Shown here: piece after piece, positions 33,981 to 44,369 of the stretch
Position numbering within the stretch: position 1 is the stretch's first letter
How the letters are laid out: each line of letters begins with the position of its first letter
DNA from: Chthoniobacterales bacterium
GTDB taxonomy: Bacteria; Verrucomicrobiota; Verrucomicrobiia; Chthoniobacterales; UBA10450
Length of the DNA stretch: 64,000 nt
Direction of reading: 5' to 3'
NCBI GenBank assembly: GCA_035274845.1
Contig: DATENU010000005.1
Span: 49,764-113,763, forward strand
The notes under the pieces: model-generated
Databases searched by the model: none
What the model was told of the DNA's origin: nothing
The model's input: only the letters and a program-made list of their open reading frames with translations
Program-made: the position numbers and the translations under genes

Positions 33981-34643
33981 ATGCGAAGAACTGTTGTGGC
34001 CACGAAGTTTGTCGCGAAGAACGAACGAGATTGGATTCCCGCGCCCGTGCCGGAAACAACAAGTCTGACGACGTTGAAGACCGCGGCGAAGTCCTGCACG
34101 GCCTGCCATCTTTATCGGCATGCAACCCAAACCGTCTTCGGCGAAGGACCGAAAGGCGCCACGCTGATGCTGCTGGGCGAACAGCCGGGAGACCAGGAAG
34201 ACGTGACCGGCAAACCGTTCGTCGGCCCTGCCGGGCAAATTCTCGATCGCGCCCTGGAGGCAGCGGGGATCGATCGCAGCGAGGTTTACGTCACGAACAC
34301 GGTAAAGCACTTCAAATGGGAACCGCGCGGCAAGCGTCGCATCCACAAGAAACCAAACTCACGCGAGATCGCCGCTTGCCGGCCATGGTTGGAGGCGGAG
34401 CTGCGAGTCGTCAGGCCGGCCCTGCTTGTTTGCCTGGGCGCGACCGCAGCCCAGGCGATCTTCGGGCCGTCGTTTCGCGTCACGCGGGAGCGCGGCAAAG
34501 TTCTCGAATCCGAGCTCGCGCCGAAAGTCGTGGCGACGGTGCATCCCTCGTCCCTGCTCCGGCAGCCGGACGAAGAATCGCGCGAGCGCGAGTACAAGCT
34601 TTTTGTCGCCGACCTGCGGGCGGCCATTAAGGCGGCGATGTGA
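33981..34643 (+). CDS. Family-4-type uracil-DNA glycosylase UdgX
   Basis: 220 aa. Iron-sulfur cysteines C39 and C42 (SCTAC), C133 and C151. Motif A GEQPGDQEDVTGKPFVGPAG and motif B VATVHPSSLLR. The insertion GKRRIHKKP carries the KRRIH loop (H122) that distinguishes UdgX; this His forms a covalent bond with the abasic site in the Mycobacterium smegmatis enzyme, so uracil in DNA is sequestered rather than merely excised. Start at 33981 fits; an upstream ATG at 33933 lies in the divergent gene's leader. Confidence 0.9.
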   Translation: MRRTVVATKFVAKNERDWIPAPVPETTSLTTLKTAAKSCTACHLYRHATQTVFGEGPKGATLMLLGEQPGDQEDVTGKPFVGPAGQILDRALEAAGIDRSEVYVTNTVKHFKWEPRGKRRIHKKPNSREIAACRPWLEAELRVVRPALLVCLGATAAQAIFGPSFRVTRERGKVLESELAPKVVATVHPSSLLRQPDEESREREYKLFVADLRAAIKAAM

Positions 34644-34675
34644 TGTTTCTTGACGCCAAAGGCGTCATTTCAATC

Positions 34676-34826
34676 AAGCCTGGGGCAACGCCCCAGGTAA
34701 GCGGGTTCGCAAATGGCGCCAGCGCTGAAAGCGCGGTTCACAAAAGCGCTACGTGAGAGGATTTGAGTCGCGCTTTCAGCGCTGTTCGCATCAAAACTCC
34801 AAGTCCTGGGGCGTTGCCCCAGGCTT
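34676..34826. repeat. Nested inverted-repeat element of about 150 bp
   Basis: Outer arms GCCTGGGGCAACGCCCCAGG and CCTGGGGCGTTGCCCCAGGC, each itself palindromic, enclose inner arms AGCGCTGAAAGCGCG / CGCGCTTTCAGCGCT. Could fold as a long cruciform. Lies downstream of udgX and the convergent gene at 34888. The largest element seen in the window. Confidence 0.8.
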
Positions 34827-34887
34827 AGGTTGAGGGCGCGCCCTCGGCGCTTCCGGCGTTGCCCACAGTGCAACAGCTATGGGGACG

Positions 34888-35427
34888 CTACGGTTTAGGC
34901 GAGGCGGAAGGCGAAGCGCTCGGTTCGGCGCTCTCTTTCTCCTTCTTGCGCGCTTTGGCTTTTTCGTCCGCCGCCTTTTCGGCGTCCGTCTTCGGCCCGA
35001 GTTTCACGGTTTTCGCTTCGAGCGATCCATCCATGACCTTCCAATAGGATCCGCGCGCCTCTTCATTGGCGACGATATCCTTCATGGTGGCGGGCTTGCC
35101 CGCCTTGGTCACCACGGTCTTGTCGGTGATTTTGAAAACGCGCGAATGCTCTTTCCCGGCGATCGTGAACGTTTTCGCCCTTTGATCGACGGCGGAGATC
35201 GTTCCGTGGAATGGGATCGCGCGCGCTTTGTTCGGGTCGGTGGTCGTGTTGCCGGCGGGCGAGCTCGTTGTTTTAGGAGCAGGCGACGGTTTGGATTTCG
35301 GCGAGACCGAAGCCATTGGGCTCGGAGTCGGCGAGGGCGCTTTTTTGGTGGCCGCGGAAAGAGCCATCGGTGTGCAGCAGGCGAAGGCTGCGATACAGGC
35401 CGTGATCGTGTGTAATTTATTTTTCAT
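34888..35427 (-). CDS. Secreted low-complexity protein (179 aa)
   Basis: Signal peptide (HTITACIAAFACCTPMALSA), a Pro/Ser/Thr linker, a beta-rich core (IPFHGTISAVDQRAKTFTIA, SRVFKITDKTVVTKAGK) similar in layout to small DUF5666-like beta domains, and a highly charged tail (DAEKAADEKAKARKKEKESA). No enzyme motif. Function unknown. Confidence 0.65.
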   Translation of the reverse strand: MKNKLHTITACIAAFACCTPMALSAATKKAPSPTPSPMASVSPKSKPSPAPKTTSSPAGNTTTDPNKARAIPFHGTISAVDQRAKTFTIAGKEHSRVFKITDKTVVTKAGKPATMKDIVANEEARGSYWKVMDGSLEAKTVKLGPKTDAEKAADEKAKARKKEKESAEPSASPSASPKP

Positions 35428-35481
35428 GGTGGGGATTGGGTTGGATTGCGGTTGTAACGATTTGAAGTCGGGAACGCGAGC

Positions 35482-36630
35482 TTAATCCTCCGCCCTTCCC
35501 GGCAAGAGCGCCTCGCAGGGCAATGTCTCCGGACCTTTCTCCGTGCAGACAGCGTAGGTCGTTTTTACGACTTCCCCGGTGCTCTCCCGGATAAATTCGG
35601 GATACATGGAAACCCCGGCGTATTCGCCCTTCGCATTCAGGATGTAGAAATTGATTCCGAAATTCGGATTGCCCTTGCTGTTGAGCAGGCGCTTCTCAAC
35701 CGTGTTGGCTTTGATTCGGCGGCAGGCTTCCATGCCGGCATCTTTCGGATGCATGCCCTTGCGCATATTTTCGACGATCAGGAAGGAGCAAAGGTTGTAG
35801 AGATTGGCTTCGCCGCGGCCGGTGGAACCAGCAGCGCCGATTTCGCCGTCCACGTAAAGGCCGGCCCCCAGAATGGGCGAATCTCCGACCCGCCCGGGAA
35901 TTTTCCAGGAAAGGCCGCTCGTCGTTGTCACGCCGCAGACCTCGCCTTTGGCATTGACTCCGTCGCAATTGATCGTGCCGTAAATATGCCGGGGATCGAT
36001 CAAGCCTTCCGCAACCATTTGCCGCATCGCCTCGCGCCCCGCCTCCGCTCGTTTCTGTGGATCAAGGTAATGCTTTGGGTCGATCCGCCGTTTCCAATCC
36101 AGCCAGAGCTGCCGCGAATGTTCCGTGTTCAAATCATCCTCGATCTTGAAGCCAAGCCCGCGCGCGAAATCCTGGGCGCCTTTGCCGACAATGAGATGGT
36201 GGTCCGTTTGGTCCATGACCGCCTTGGCGACCAACGACGGCGTCCGCACCCCTTCGAGGCAGGCAACGCCGCCGGCCCGGCGTTTTGGTCCGTGCATGCA
36301 ACAGGAATCGAGCTGCACCACGCCGTCCGCGTTCGGCAACCCGCCGTAGCCCACGCTGTCGTCGAGCGGATCGAGCTCCACGATGTTTACGCCGGCGATC
36401 AAGGCGTCCAAGACATCGGAGCCCCCGCTGGTCATCATCGTGAACGCTTTTTGGACGCAGGTCATCTCCCCGCCATTTTTGAATTTGTTACCGTTCGCCG
36501 AAGCGATCACGACCGGCTTGACTGTTTTCGAGTTCATAACGGTAGGCGACTGGCCCAAGAGCGCGCGGGGCGTGACCGCCAGAGTCAATCCTCCCGCGAC
36601 GCTCGACTGCACAAAGCGGCGTCTGTTCAT
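35482..36630 (-). CDS. Tat-exported N4-glycosyl-asparaginase-like Ntn hydrolase
   Basis: 382 aa. Tat-type signal (MNRRRFVQSSVAGGLTLAVT). Glycosylasparaginase pattern: DALIAGVNIVELDPLDDSVG, the autocleavage site with likely nucleophile T219 (IYGTINCDGVNAKG), TTSGLSWKIPGRVGDSPILG, and GAAGSTGRGEA. These enzymes cleave the GlcNAc-Asn bond of glycopeptides and mature by cutting before the Thr. Suggests periplasmic breakdown of glycoprotein remains. Confidence 0.88.
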   Translation of the reverse strand: MNRRRFVQSSVAGGLTLAVTPRALLGQSPTVMNSKTVKPVVIASANGNKFKNGGEMTCVQKAFTMMTSGGSDVLDALIAGVNIVELDPLDDSVGYGGLPNADGVVQLDSCCMHGPKRRAGGVACLEGVRTPSLVAKAVMDQTDHHLIVGKGAQDFARGLGFKIEDDLNTEHSRQLWLDWKRRIDPKHYLDPQKRAEAGREAMRQMVAEGLIDPRHIYGTINCDGVNAKGEVCGVTTTSGLSWKIPGRVGDSPILGAGLYVDGEIGAAGSTGRGEANLYNLCSFLIVENMRKGMHPKDAGMEACRRIKANTVEKRLLNSKGNPNFGINFYILNAKGEYAGVSMYPEFIRESTGEVVKTTYAVCTEKGPETLPCEALLPGRAED

Positions 36631-36705
36631 GCCCGATCAGAACAGATGCGAAGTTATTTGGCAATCGGCGTTCCGGGAGCGACGCCGCTGATCGAAGGCT
36701 AATCC

Positions 36706-37599
36706 TTACTGGATTCCGGCAATGCCCGGAGTCGACGATTTCGCGAACATCGCGGTGAGGTCTCCAATGACCTTCTCCGGGCCGAGGTAATTTTTTCCGG
36801 CGTAGGTATCGGCAACGACGTTGCCAGCGGCATCCACGACGACCAGGCAGGGAATGCTCTCGCCAGCATATTTTTTGATCGCCGCTTTGCCGGGCAGCTT
36901 GGCGAAATCGATGGCTGGCCAGGGCATCTTGCTTTCGCGCATGTACGTTTCCATTCCGAAGGGCGACTTATCGTAGCTGACGAAAACAATTTCGAACTCC
37001 GGATGCTGGGCCGCGGTTTGATTGTAAAATTCAACCAGCTTGGGCGTGAATGCGCGGCAAGGCCCACACCATTGGGCCGAGAAATAGAAGGCGATTAGTT
37101 TCTTTTTCCCCAGTTGCTCGTCGTCGAACCGAACAAGGCTCCCGGTTTTCCAAGTCACGAGGTCGCCTTTGAGAAGGCCCGTGACTGCGGAAGAGGATTC
37201 CGTCTTCGAAGGCGCCGCGGCTCGCTCCCGGGCGAGCTGGCTTTGGTAAAGCGTGTCGAATTTGCGCGAACGCTCAGCCTCGAGCGCCTGTTTCTGCTTC
37301 TGGAGCGCGATTTGATCCTGGGCAGCCTGGGCATCGGCCGGCGAGCTTTGGTACGTTCCTTTTTTGAGGACCTCGATCAGTGCTTCAGAGGCCCCGGCGT
37401 CGCGCAAAACTTTTTCCGCGGCGGCGTCGCACGTCCCCGCAAAATGGCGAGCGGCTAATTCCTCCTGCACGGTTTGGCTCGAGTAGCCGGCCCGCAGCAT
37501 GAGCGCCACTTCCTTCGCGGTGAGCGGCAGGACGCGGGCAACGGCGCTGCTGAAAGCCGTTGCGACGAGAATAAGCAAAATAAAAGCGAGCCTGCGCAT
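36706..37599 (-). CDS. Secreted thioredoxin-like protein with N-terminal repeat domain
   Basis: 297 aa. Signal peptide, then an about 60-residue helical domain (LTAKEVALMLRAGYSSQTVQ ... DAGASEALIEVLKK) that is also found at the N-terminus of the protein at 53054-53866, a Gln/Glu/Arg coiled region, and a nucleoredoxin-like domain with WCGPC (FYFSAQWCGPCRAFTPKL), IVFVSYDKS and ESIPCLVVVDAAG (cis-Pro). Likely a periplasmic disulfide reductant. Start at 37599. Confidence 0.85.
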   Translation of the reverse strand: MRRLAFILLILVATAFSSAVARVLPLTAKEVALMLRAGYSSQTVQEELAARHFAGTCDAAAEKVLRDAGASEALIEVLKKGTYQSSPADAQAAQDQIALQKQKQALEAERSRKFDTLYQSQLARERAAAPSKTESSSAVTGLLKGDLVTWKTGSLVRFDDEQLGKKKLIAFYFSAQWCGPCRAFTPKLVEFYNQTAAQHPEFEIVFVSYDKSPFGMETYMRESKMPWPAIDFAKLPGKAAIKKYAGESIPCLVVVDAAGNVVADTYAGKNYLGPEKVIGDLTAMFAKSSTPGIAGIQ

Positions 37600-37682
37600 C
37601 CCATTTTACGAGCACATGACAGGCCATTCGCCCTCGCATTTGTGCGGCTCGGGGCCGCGGTCGATCCGCTCTGAGAGCGCTG

Positions 37683-40600
37683 TTACGGGAGGTGATAGAC
37701 CTCGATCAACCCCACACCCACAGTTCCATTTACGCCGCGAACCACAGCGGTGTAATTGCCCGGCTGCAAGGTGGCTACGATCGCGGATTCCGCGTCGTTC
37801 TGGGGCGGGATGGTGGCCAGGATTTCTGCCTCCTGGTCGGTTCGCCAGTTATCGTTGGCGGCGAACTGGGTCCCGTTGCCGTCATGCAATTCGAGGGTGG
37901 GATCGGGGAGCGTTCCATTGAAGGGAAGGGATGGGCCGAGGGCACGAACAATGACGTGTTGGGATTGCTGCCCCAGGACAATGAACCCGCCAATCAGGAT
38001 GTTGTTACCGGTCTGGACCGGCGCGCGCGTGGAAATATTGGCGAGCTTGGAATCGGCGGCCGTATTGAGATCGTAAACTTCGACGACCGCGATCCCGGTG
38101 GTGCCGTTGACTCCGCTGACGATGGCGGTGTAAGCCCCTGGCGCGAGGGTGGCGACAATGGCGGATTCCTTGTCGTTGGTCGGCGGAAGGGAATTGAGAA
38201 TTTCCTGTTTGTTGGGGCTGTCGACCCAGTTGTCGTTGGTCTGCAGCAACTGGCCGTTGCTGTCATGCAGCTCCAGGGTCGGATCAGCGAGCACTCCTGG
38301 AATCGGCAACGAAGGCGCAATCGCGCGAACGATCACCTTTTTGGATTGAGTGCCGGTGATGATGAAACCGCCGATCAAGACGTCGTTGCCGGTGCCGACG
38401 CTAATGCGCGATGAGATGTTGCCGAATTGGGCGGGGATCGGGGTCGGCGAACTGCCGGGCGTCGGAGTTGGGGTGGCGGTGGGAGCAGGGGTCGGCGTCG
38501 GCGAACTGCCCGGTGTCGGAGTCGGCGTGGCCATCGGAGTAGGGGTGGGTGTGGCCGATCCGCCGGGTGTCGGACTTGGCGTCCCCGTGGGCGCGGGTGT
38601 GGGCGTCGCCGAACTGCCGGGTGTCGGACTTGGCGTTGCGGTGGGCGGAGGTGTGGGTGTCGGCGTAGCCCCTCCGGTAGGCGTGAGGGTGACGGTAGCC
38701 GTCGCGGGCGTCCCTAGTGATCCGTTGAGTGGGTTGGTGAGATTGACGGTAAATGTCTTGTTGGTAACGGCGGCCGGGTTGTTCAAAAGCGTGATTGTAA
38801 TCGTCTTCGCGGCGGTGTCGGCGTCGATCCAGGAAAGCGTGCCGCTGGCCGCCGAATAGTCCGTTCCGGCCACCGCCGTGCCGTTCGCGGTTGCGAAATC
38901 CACGCTTACGGGTCCGGTGCTGCCGCTGGTGCGGGTCACGCTTAAATTCGCCACTCCGCTGTTGTGCGGAAGGGTGATGCCGGAGGTAGCATGCTGCATC
39001 GTTCCGGACGGGTGAGTCGACTTCCAGCTTTGCAGCAAAGTCGCGAGCGCCTGAGGCGGGTTCGTCGGTCTGGGAATCGGGTTCGCTACGGTCCCGCTCT
39101 GATCTGACGTGTTGATGCCATGGCAATTCGCGCAGCTCCGGATTTCGCCTTTCTTGAAAGTGACCCAGAAGCGTTCCTTCACCTGGCTGGTCTTGTTCGC
39201 GTCGTTATCGAGCAGGTGCCAGGTCATTGCTTTTCCGGCCGGCAAAATCGCGGCGAACGAGCCGTCATCCCCCAGCCGAACCGACCCGGGAGGTGCGCCC
39301 GGGGTGGCGACGTTTTCCGACATAGTGTCGTGCAAAGGGGTGGCGACAACGCGCCGGCCTTCCGAGGGCGTGGCGCCGCCCAGCAGATAACCCCGGCGAA
39401 GATCGGCCTGGAGGAACTGGATCCAGCCAACGTTGTAAAGCGGAGCGTTGTTAGGCGAAGGCGCGGTTGTCTGCGTGTTCGACCAGGAAATTTTCAAGTT
39501 GAAGGGTTGCTGGCGATCATGCAGGTCCCGTTTTGTGACGTTGCGGCTGACGCTAAGCGCGGCGTTTTGCTGGACGAGATAATTTTGGAACGTGGGAATA
39601 TCGACGCCGTTGGCGGCGAAGACGGCGGCTTCGATCGGATCGATCGTGGAGCTGGTTGCGACCGGCACCGGGCGGGCGGCAATCTCAACCGGATCCAGTT
39701 CCCATGCGGCGACGTTCGTAAAGGTGACCGGCTGCGCTACTCCTGGAATGAAGTAGCTCGTTGTGATCGTTAGGCCATTTGTCAACGCGATGTCGGGCAC
39801 GAACGTGCCGCTTTGGAGCTTGAGCGACTTGATCCTGAAATTCCAGGGAGTGGAGGGCTGCGAAACCGTCCCGCGATTCCAATCAGTCTGGTCGATCCCG
39901 GTGGCGGTCGAGGCGATGAGCACGCCATCGGCGAGCGGCACCGGCGTCCGATAAAGCGTTTCCGGGGTGGTGAGCGGGGTGAAGGGAGTGGGGGGCTGGG
40001 TGATGTTCATCCCGACGCGCACAATCGGGATATTCTGCGGCTTGGCCGCGCCGGTGACGCTCGAGGTGACGTAGCCGACCAGCATGGTGTCGGGATTCAC
40101 ATTCGCGCCGGCGTTCGTCAGTTTGACGATTTGTCCGGCGCCGTGGGTGCCGAGGTCGACGGAATCGGTGCCGAAAAAAGTTCCCGCCTGGAGCGGGTCT
40201 TCGTGCGCCCAAAAGAAGTTGCTGAAGAAGTTATGGGGAACCAGGCCGCCGTAACCGGGTGCCAGGGAGGGATTCAAATCCACCAGGTTGTTATCGGTAG
40301 TGAAGTTGCGTTTGATCGCGCCAGCGACTTCGTGACGACCCACATGATTCAGGATCTCGCTGCCGGTGCCATCGAGATTGATCATCCACGGCATAAAAAT
40401 ATTGGTCGCGACGCCGTTGATGGTGTTGTTCCATTCGAGAGTGAGCGTCTTTTTGTCGGCGTTCCGCGGCTCGGGAAAGAAGTCCAGGTGCGGGCCCTGA
40501 CCCCACGGCAATCCAAGGACGAAAGCTGCGCCCGCGGTTTCGTCCGCAAAATTTCCGGAGCCATTACCGGTGGCGTGCCAGCCGCCGAAAACGTTGGGGT

Positions 40601-41423
40601 CGGGTTCGCTAAAGCTCGGATCGCTATCGCGTTCATCCGTGACGGCCTCGATGTCGCGCGAGAGATGGTCCCAGTTCACAAAAATGAGCCGGCCTGCGCT
40701 GTCGATTGAGGGCGAAAACGCCCCGCTGGGCGCGTGATGAAGCAACTGGAGGATGTTGGCGGCGGGGTCGAGCTTCCAAAGCCCGCTGACGGTAGGGAGG
40801 CCGAGGTATTCCTCCCGCTGGGTCAGGTGCGGCTGGCCGTTGTAGGGACGGTCACTGGCGAAAACGAATTGGCCGCCGGGCGCGTAACACGGCATGACGT
40901 TGTTATAAGCGGGCTGGTTCGCTACTTTCGTCAGGACGGGCTGGACGGCGGCATTCAGTTGCGCCTGGGTGGGAAGAGTAATTTCGTAGAGCTGCCAGAC
41001 GAAATTGGTGGTGTCGTTAGGCCCGGTCGGCGCGCCCGCGACCATGCTGAAGACCGCTTTGCTCTTGTCCCAATAAACGCTCGGATTCCGGACGGCGATG
41101 GCGCTCGCCCCCGGGTTGCCGCCGGGGATCGCGCTCCAATCGGCGACCGCCAGCAGGTCCACGAGTTGATGATTGAGATTAGGATTTGCGTTGGCCGGGA
41201 AACGAACCCAAAGCGAGCCGCCTCTGCCCGCAAACGCAGTCCCGCCCAGATGACTCCCGAAAGGGGACACGCACGACATGTAGCTGCTCGGGATCGTGCG
41301 CGTGTTTACCTCTTCCGGCATCGGAACCTGGGTGACGAAAAGAATGGGATTGGTCGGATCCGCGGCGAGGGCCATTGAGACCGGGAGGACAATCCAAAGA
41401 GGGAAAAGAAGGTGTCGTTTCAT
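37683..41423 (-). CDS. Large secreted single-haem protein with Calx-beta and C-terminal repeats
   Basis: 1246 aa from ATG 41423 with signal peptide ([20 protein letters not shown]). The first about 700 residues are beta-propeller-like ([37 protein letters not shown]) and recall the HzsA family domain. One c-type haem motif CANCH lies at about residue 763. A Calx-beta domain follows, then a Thr-Pro spacer of [19 protein letters not shown] type, then two tandem copies of an about 115-residue module ([43 protein letters not shown]). Hydrazine synthesis is not implied by one haem motif. Confidence 0.8.
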   Translation of the reverse strand: MKRHLLFPLWIVLPVSMALAADPTNPILFVTQVPMPEEVNTRTIPSSYMSCVSPFGSHLGGTAFAGRGGSLWVRFPANANPNLNHQLVDLLAVADWSAIPGGNPGASAIAVRNPSVYWDKSKAVFSMVAGAPTGPNDTTNFVWQLYEITLPTQAQLNAAVQPVLTKVANQPAYNNVMPCYAPGGQFVFASDRPYNGQPHLTQREEYLGLPTVSGLWKLDPAANILQLLHHAPSGAFSPSIDSAGRLIFVNWDHLSRDIEAVTDERDSDPSFSEPDPNVFGGWHATGNGSGNFADETAGAAFVLGLPWGQGPHLDFFPEPRNADKKTLTLEWNNTINGVATNIFMPWMINLDGTGSEILNHVGRHEVAGAIKRNFTTDNNLVDLNPSLAPGYGGLVPHNFFSNFFWAHEDPLQAGTFFGTDSVDLGTHGAGQIVKLTNAGANVNPDTMLVGYVTSSVTGAAKPQNIPIVRVGMNITQPPTPFTPLTTPETLYRTPVPLADGVLIASTATGIDQTDWNRGTVSQPSTPWNFRIKSLKLQSGTFVPDIALTNGLTITTSYFIPGVAQPVTFTNVAAWELDPVEIAARPVPVATSSTIDPIEAAVFAANGVDIPTFQNYLVQQNAALSVSRNVTKRDLHDRQQPFNLKISWSNTQTTAPSPNNAPLYNVGWIQFLQADLRRGYLLGGATPSEGRRVVATPLHDTMSENVATPGAPPGSVRLGDDGSFAAILPAGKAMTWHLLDNDANKTSQVKERFWVTFKKGEIRSCANCHGINTSDQSGTVANPIPRPTNPPQALATLLQSWKSTHPSGTMQHATSGITLPHNSGVANLSVTRTSGSTGPVSVDFATANGTAVAGTDYSAASGTLSWIDADTAAKTITITLLNNPAAVTNKTFTVNLTNPLNGSLGTPATATVTLTPTGGATPTPTPPPTATPSPTPGSSATPTPAPTGTPSPTPGGSATPTPTPMATPTPTPGSSPTPTPAPTATPTPTPGSSPTPIPAQFGNISSRISVGTGNDVLIGGFIITGTQSKKVIVRAIAPSLPIPGVLADPTLELHDSNGQLLQTNDNWVDSPNKQEILNSLPPTNDKESAIVATLAPGAYTAIVSGVNGTTGIAVVEVYDLNTAADSKLANISTRAPVQTGNNILIGGFIVLGQQSQHVIVRALGPSLPFNGTLPDPTLELHDGNGTQFAANDNWRTDQEAEILATIPPQNDAESAIVATLQPGNYTAVVRGVNGTVGVGLIEVYHLP

Positions 41424-41604
41424 GTGAAAACCACTCCAGAATAAGATCAAAATAAGGACGTTAAGTCGCGCAAAATCACAGCAGGCCACACGCCAGAGCA
41501 GGCAGCGGCGGAGTTCTTCCGCACGAAGAGTGAGTGGGGCGACGGATGGCCCCAAATATCCGTTAATTTTTCCCGCGCTCGCGCGTTAGTCTTGGTGAGA
41601 AGAA

Positions 41605-42168
41605 ATGCAAAGCGTCCGAGTTGAAGCGGGAAAAATGAATGGCCAGCAAATGGAGGCGCTTCTGCAGCGGTTCGAACGGCCGCTTCTCCAATACGCGACC
41701 CGCATTCTTGGCGACAGCGACCGAGCCCGCGATGTGGTCCAGGAAACTTTTGTGAAGCTCCAAAATGAAAACCGAGAGCAGATCGATAACGCGCCGGCCA
41801 AATGGCTGTTCACGGTTTGCCGGAATGGGGCGCTCAATATCTGCCGGAAGGAAAAACGCACGACCTATCTCGATCAGGATTTGCTCGAGACCCGGGAGAG
41901 CGAGCAGCCCGCGCCCTACGAGAAACTCGAAGCCAAGGAAGCGAGCGGATTCCTCCTCAAAATCCTCGGCACCCTGCCGCCGCGGCAGCAGGAGGTGCTG
42001 CAATTGAAATTTCAAAATGACCTCAGCTACCAGGAAATCAGCGAAATCACCAAGCTCTCGGTCAGCAACGTGGGCGTGATCATTCACAACGCCCTCAGAA
42101 CTCTGCGGCAGCGCTACGGGGAAGCTTCCCGGGATTTCCTGCCGTTCACACCTCGAATCGTTTCATGA
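41605..42168 (+). CDS. ECF-type RNA polymerase sigma factor
   Basis: 187 aa. Region 2 (LQRFERPLLQYATRILGDSD, ARDVVQETFVKL, WLFTVCRNGALNICRK) and region 4 (LPPRQQEVLQLKFQNDLSYQ, EISEITKLSVSNVGVIIHNA). An alternative start is M11 (41635). Its stop overlaps the next gene, which begins with an anti-sigma-like segment, by four bases; that protein is the likely regulator. Confidence 0.92.
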   Translation: MQSVRVEAGKMNGQQMEALLQRFERPLLQYATRILGDSDRARDVVQETFVKLQNENREQIDNAPAKWLFTVCRNGALNICRKEKRTTYLDQDLLETRESEQPAPYEKLEAKEASGFLLKILGTLPPRQQEVLQLKFQNDLSYQEISEITKLSVSNVGVIIHNALRTLRQRYGEASRDFLPFTPRIVS

Positions 42169-44363
42169 AAATTAATCTCGATGATCCAAATCTAACCGCG
42201 TATGCGCTCGGCGAACTGTCGCCTAACGACCATGCCAAGGTCGCACTCGCGGTCGCGGAGTCGCCCGAAGCGCAAAAGTTCGTCGCGGAGACGCAACAAT
42301 TTGCCCGGCTCTTGAGGGCGGAGTATGAGGCCGATCGGGTAACGTCCATGGCGAACGGCATCGCCCGGCGCTCCTCCCAGCGGCTGGAAAACGTTGTCCG
42401 GATGGAAGAGGAACGCCGCGAATCGTCGCGCTTCCAATGGGGATCGCTGGCCGCGGCATTGGCGATCTTCGCTGTGCTCGGCGCGCTGGCGGTTTCGACA
42501 GTTCTCCGGGAGGACTCAAGCGGGGCAAAACGAACTGCGGATAACCTAAGACCGGCCGGACCAAAGGAAAGCACCAGGGAAACGACGGTCGAAGCGGAAC
42601 CGGCGCCCAGCGTTGAAATGGAAGTGGCTCAACAACCAGTCGAGCCGCCGAATCCCAAGACCACCCCCAATTCAGCTGACGCGTTCAAGGATGAAAGCCG
42701 AAGCGCTGCCGGAAAAACCGGCGGTCTCGCCTTGAATCCGTCGGCGCCGCCACCTGTTTCCCGGATGCTAAAAAAACCCGCGCCCGGCGATAGCAAATAT
42801 GCGGCGGGGCTCGTTCCCATGCAGCCGTCCCCGATGCTTGCGTCCCGATCAGCCGGCGGCGAGACCGCTGAGATTGAACCATCCTCGCGATATCGCCAGG
42901 ATTTCAACACCGCGACCTACGACAAGGTGGAGGAGAATCCGTTCCTGCCCGCGGCGACCAACCCGCTTTCCACCTTCTCGATCGATGTGGATACGGCGTC
43001 CTACTCGAACGTGCGGCGGTTCATTAATTCGGGATCGCTCCCGCCGAAGGATGCGGTGCGCGTCGAAGAAATGATCAACTACTTCAGCTACGATTATCGC
43101 GAACCGGAAGGGGACAAACCGTTCTCGATCGATCTGGATTCGACCGCCTGTCCCTGGGACACAAGCCATCGCCTGCTTCGCATCGGACTCAAGGCCCGCG
43201 AAGTGGCGAATGAAAAACGGCCCGCGAGCAATCTCGTGTTCCTCCTCGACGTCTCGGGCTCGATGATGCCGGCGGAACGACTCCCTCTTGTGAAGCAGGC
43301 GATGCGTTTGCTCGTGGACAAGTTGGGCGAGAAAGATCGCGTCGCGATTGTCATTTACGCGGGCGGCTCGGGACTCGCGCTCAATTCGACCAGCGGAAAT
43401 GAAAAGGAGAAAATCCTGCGCGCCCTGGAGGAATTGAAAGCCGGAGGATCGACCAATGGCGCGGAAGGGATCGAGCTTGCCTACCGAGTCGCAGCCGACA
43501 ATTTCATCAAGGGAGGAGTAAACCGCGTGATCCTCGCGACGGATGGCGATTTCAATATCGGCGTCACGAACCAGGGCGATCTGATTCGCTTGATCGAACA
43601 AAAGGCCAAGAGTGGTGTGTTCCTCACCGTGCTTGGCGTGGGAACGGACAACCTGAAGGATTCGACGATGCAAAAACTCGCCGACAAAGGAAATGGGAAC
43701 CACGCCTATCTCGACTCGGTGGATGAAGCCCGGAAGGTCCTGGTGCAGCAGATCAACGGAACGCTGATGACCGTCGCGAAGGATGTGAAAATCCAGGTGG
43801 AATTCAATCCGGCCCGGGTCGCGTCGTATCGGTTGATTGGCTACGAAAAGAGGATGCTGCGGAAGGAGGATTTCAACAACGACAAGGTGGACGCGGGCGA
43901 GATCGGAGCGGGCCATACGGTAACGGCGCTCTATGAAGTGGTCCCGGCGGGAACGGGCGCCACAGATCCGGCCGCGAGTGTTCCGCCGGTCGACCCGCTG
44001 AAATATCAGTCGCCGAATCCTTCCGCGGCGGAAGCGAAACGAACAGAAACGAGCGCTTCGCAGGAGATGGTCACGGTGAAGTTGCGTCACAAGAAGCCCG
44101 ATGGCGAAACGAGCGAACTGACGGAACGCTCGCTCGTCGACAACGGCTCGAAATTCGAGAATGCGGCTCCGGATTTGAAATTTGCGGCGGCCGTGGCGGA
44201 GTTTGGGATGCTGCTGCGCGACTCGCAGTACAAGGGGCAGGGGAGCTTCGGCGCGGTGATCGAATGGGCCCAGGAAGGCAAGGGGCGCGACACTGCAGGC
44301 TACCGCGCGGGATTCATCGAACTCGCTCGCAAGACGCAGGAGCTCAAGACGCACGAGGGTTGA
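42165..44363 (+). CDS. Membrane von Willebrand A domain protein with anti-sigma-like N-terminus
   Basis: 732 aa. Residues 1-60 resemble the start of anti-sigma factors (LTAYALGELSPNDHAKVALA), without zinc-binding His/Cys. A membrane helix lies at about 92-114 (GSLAAALAIFAVLGALAVST), then a linker, then a YfbK-like conserved stretch (NPLSTFSIDVDTASYSNVRR), a VWA domain with MIDAS DVSGSM (about residue 361) and TDGDFNIG, and a DUF3520-like C-terminus (IGYEKRMLRKEDFNNDKVDA). So one protein may both hold the sigma factor and sense through an extracytoplasmic VWA domain. Confidence 0.85.
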   Translation: MKINLDDPNLTAYALGELSPNDHAKVALAVAESPEAQKFVAETQQFARLLRAEYEADRVTSMANGIARRSSQRLENVVRMEEERRESSRFQWGSLAAALAIFAVLGALAVSTVLREDSSGAKRTADNLRPAGPKESTRETTVEAEPAPSVEMEVAQQPVEPPNPKTTPNSADAFKDESRSAAGKTGGLALNPSAPPPVSRMLKKPAPGDSKYAAGLVPMQPSPMLASRSAGGETAEIEPSSRYRQDFNTATYDKVEENPFLPAATNPLSTFSIDVDTASYSNVRRFINSGSLPPKDAVRVEEMINYFSYDYREPEGDKPFSIDLDSTACPWDTSHRLLRIGLKAREVANEKRPASNLVFLLDVSGSMMPAERLPLVKQAMRLLVDKLGEKDRVAIVIYAGGSGLALNSTSGNEKEKILRALEELKAGGSTNGAEGIELAYRVAADNFIKGGVNRVILATDGDFNIGVTNQGDLIRLIEQKAKSGVFLTVLGVGTDNLKDSTMQKLADKGNGNHAYLDSVDEARKVLVQQINGTLMTVAKDVKIQVEFNPARVASYRLIGYEKRMLRKEDFNNDKVDAGEIGAGHTVTALYEVVPAGTGATDPAASVPPVDPLKYQSPNPSAAEAKRTETSASQEMVTVKLRHKKPDGETSELTERSLVDNGSKFENAAPDLKFAAAVAEFGMLLRDSQYKGQGSFGAVIEWAQEGKGRDTAGYRAGFIELARKTQELKTHEG

Positions 44364-44369
44364 TCTTAA

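Noticed and set aside
37683..41423. Hydrazine synthase (anammox) function
   Set aside because: Only a single haem site and a general propeller similarity; no other anammox genes are present.
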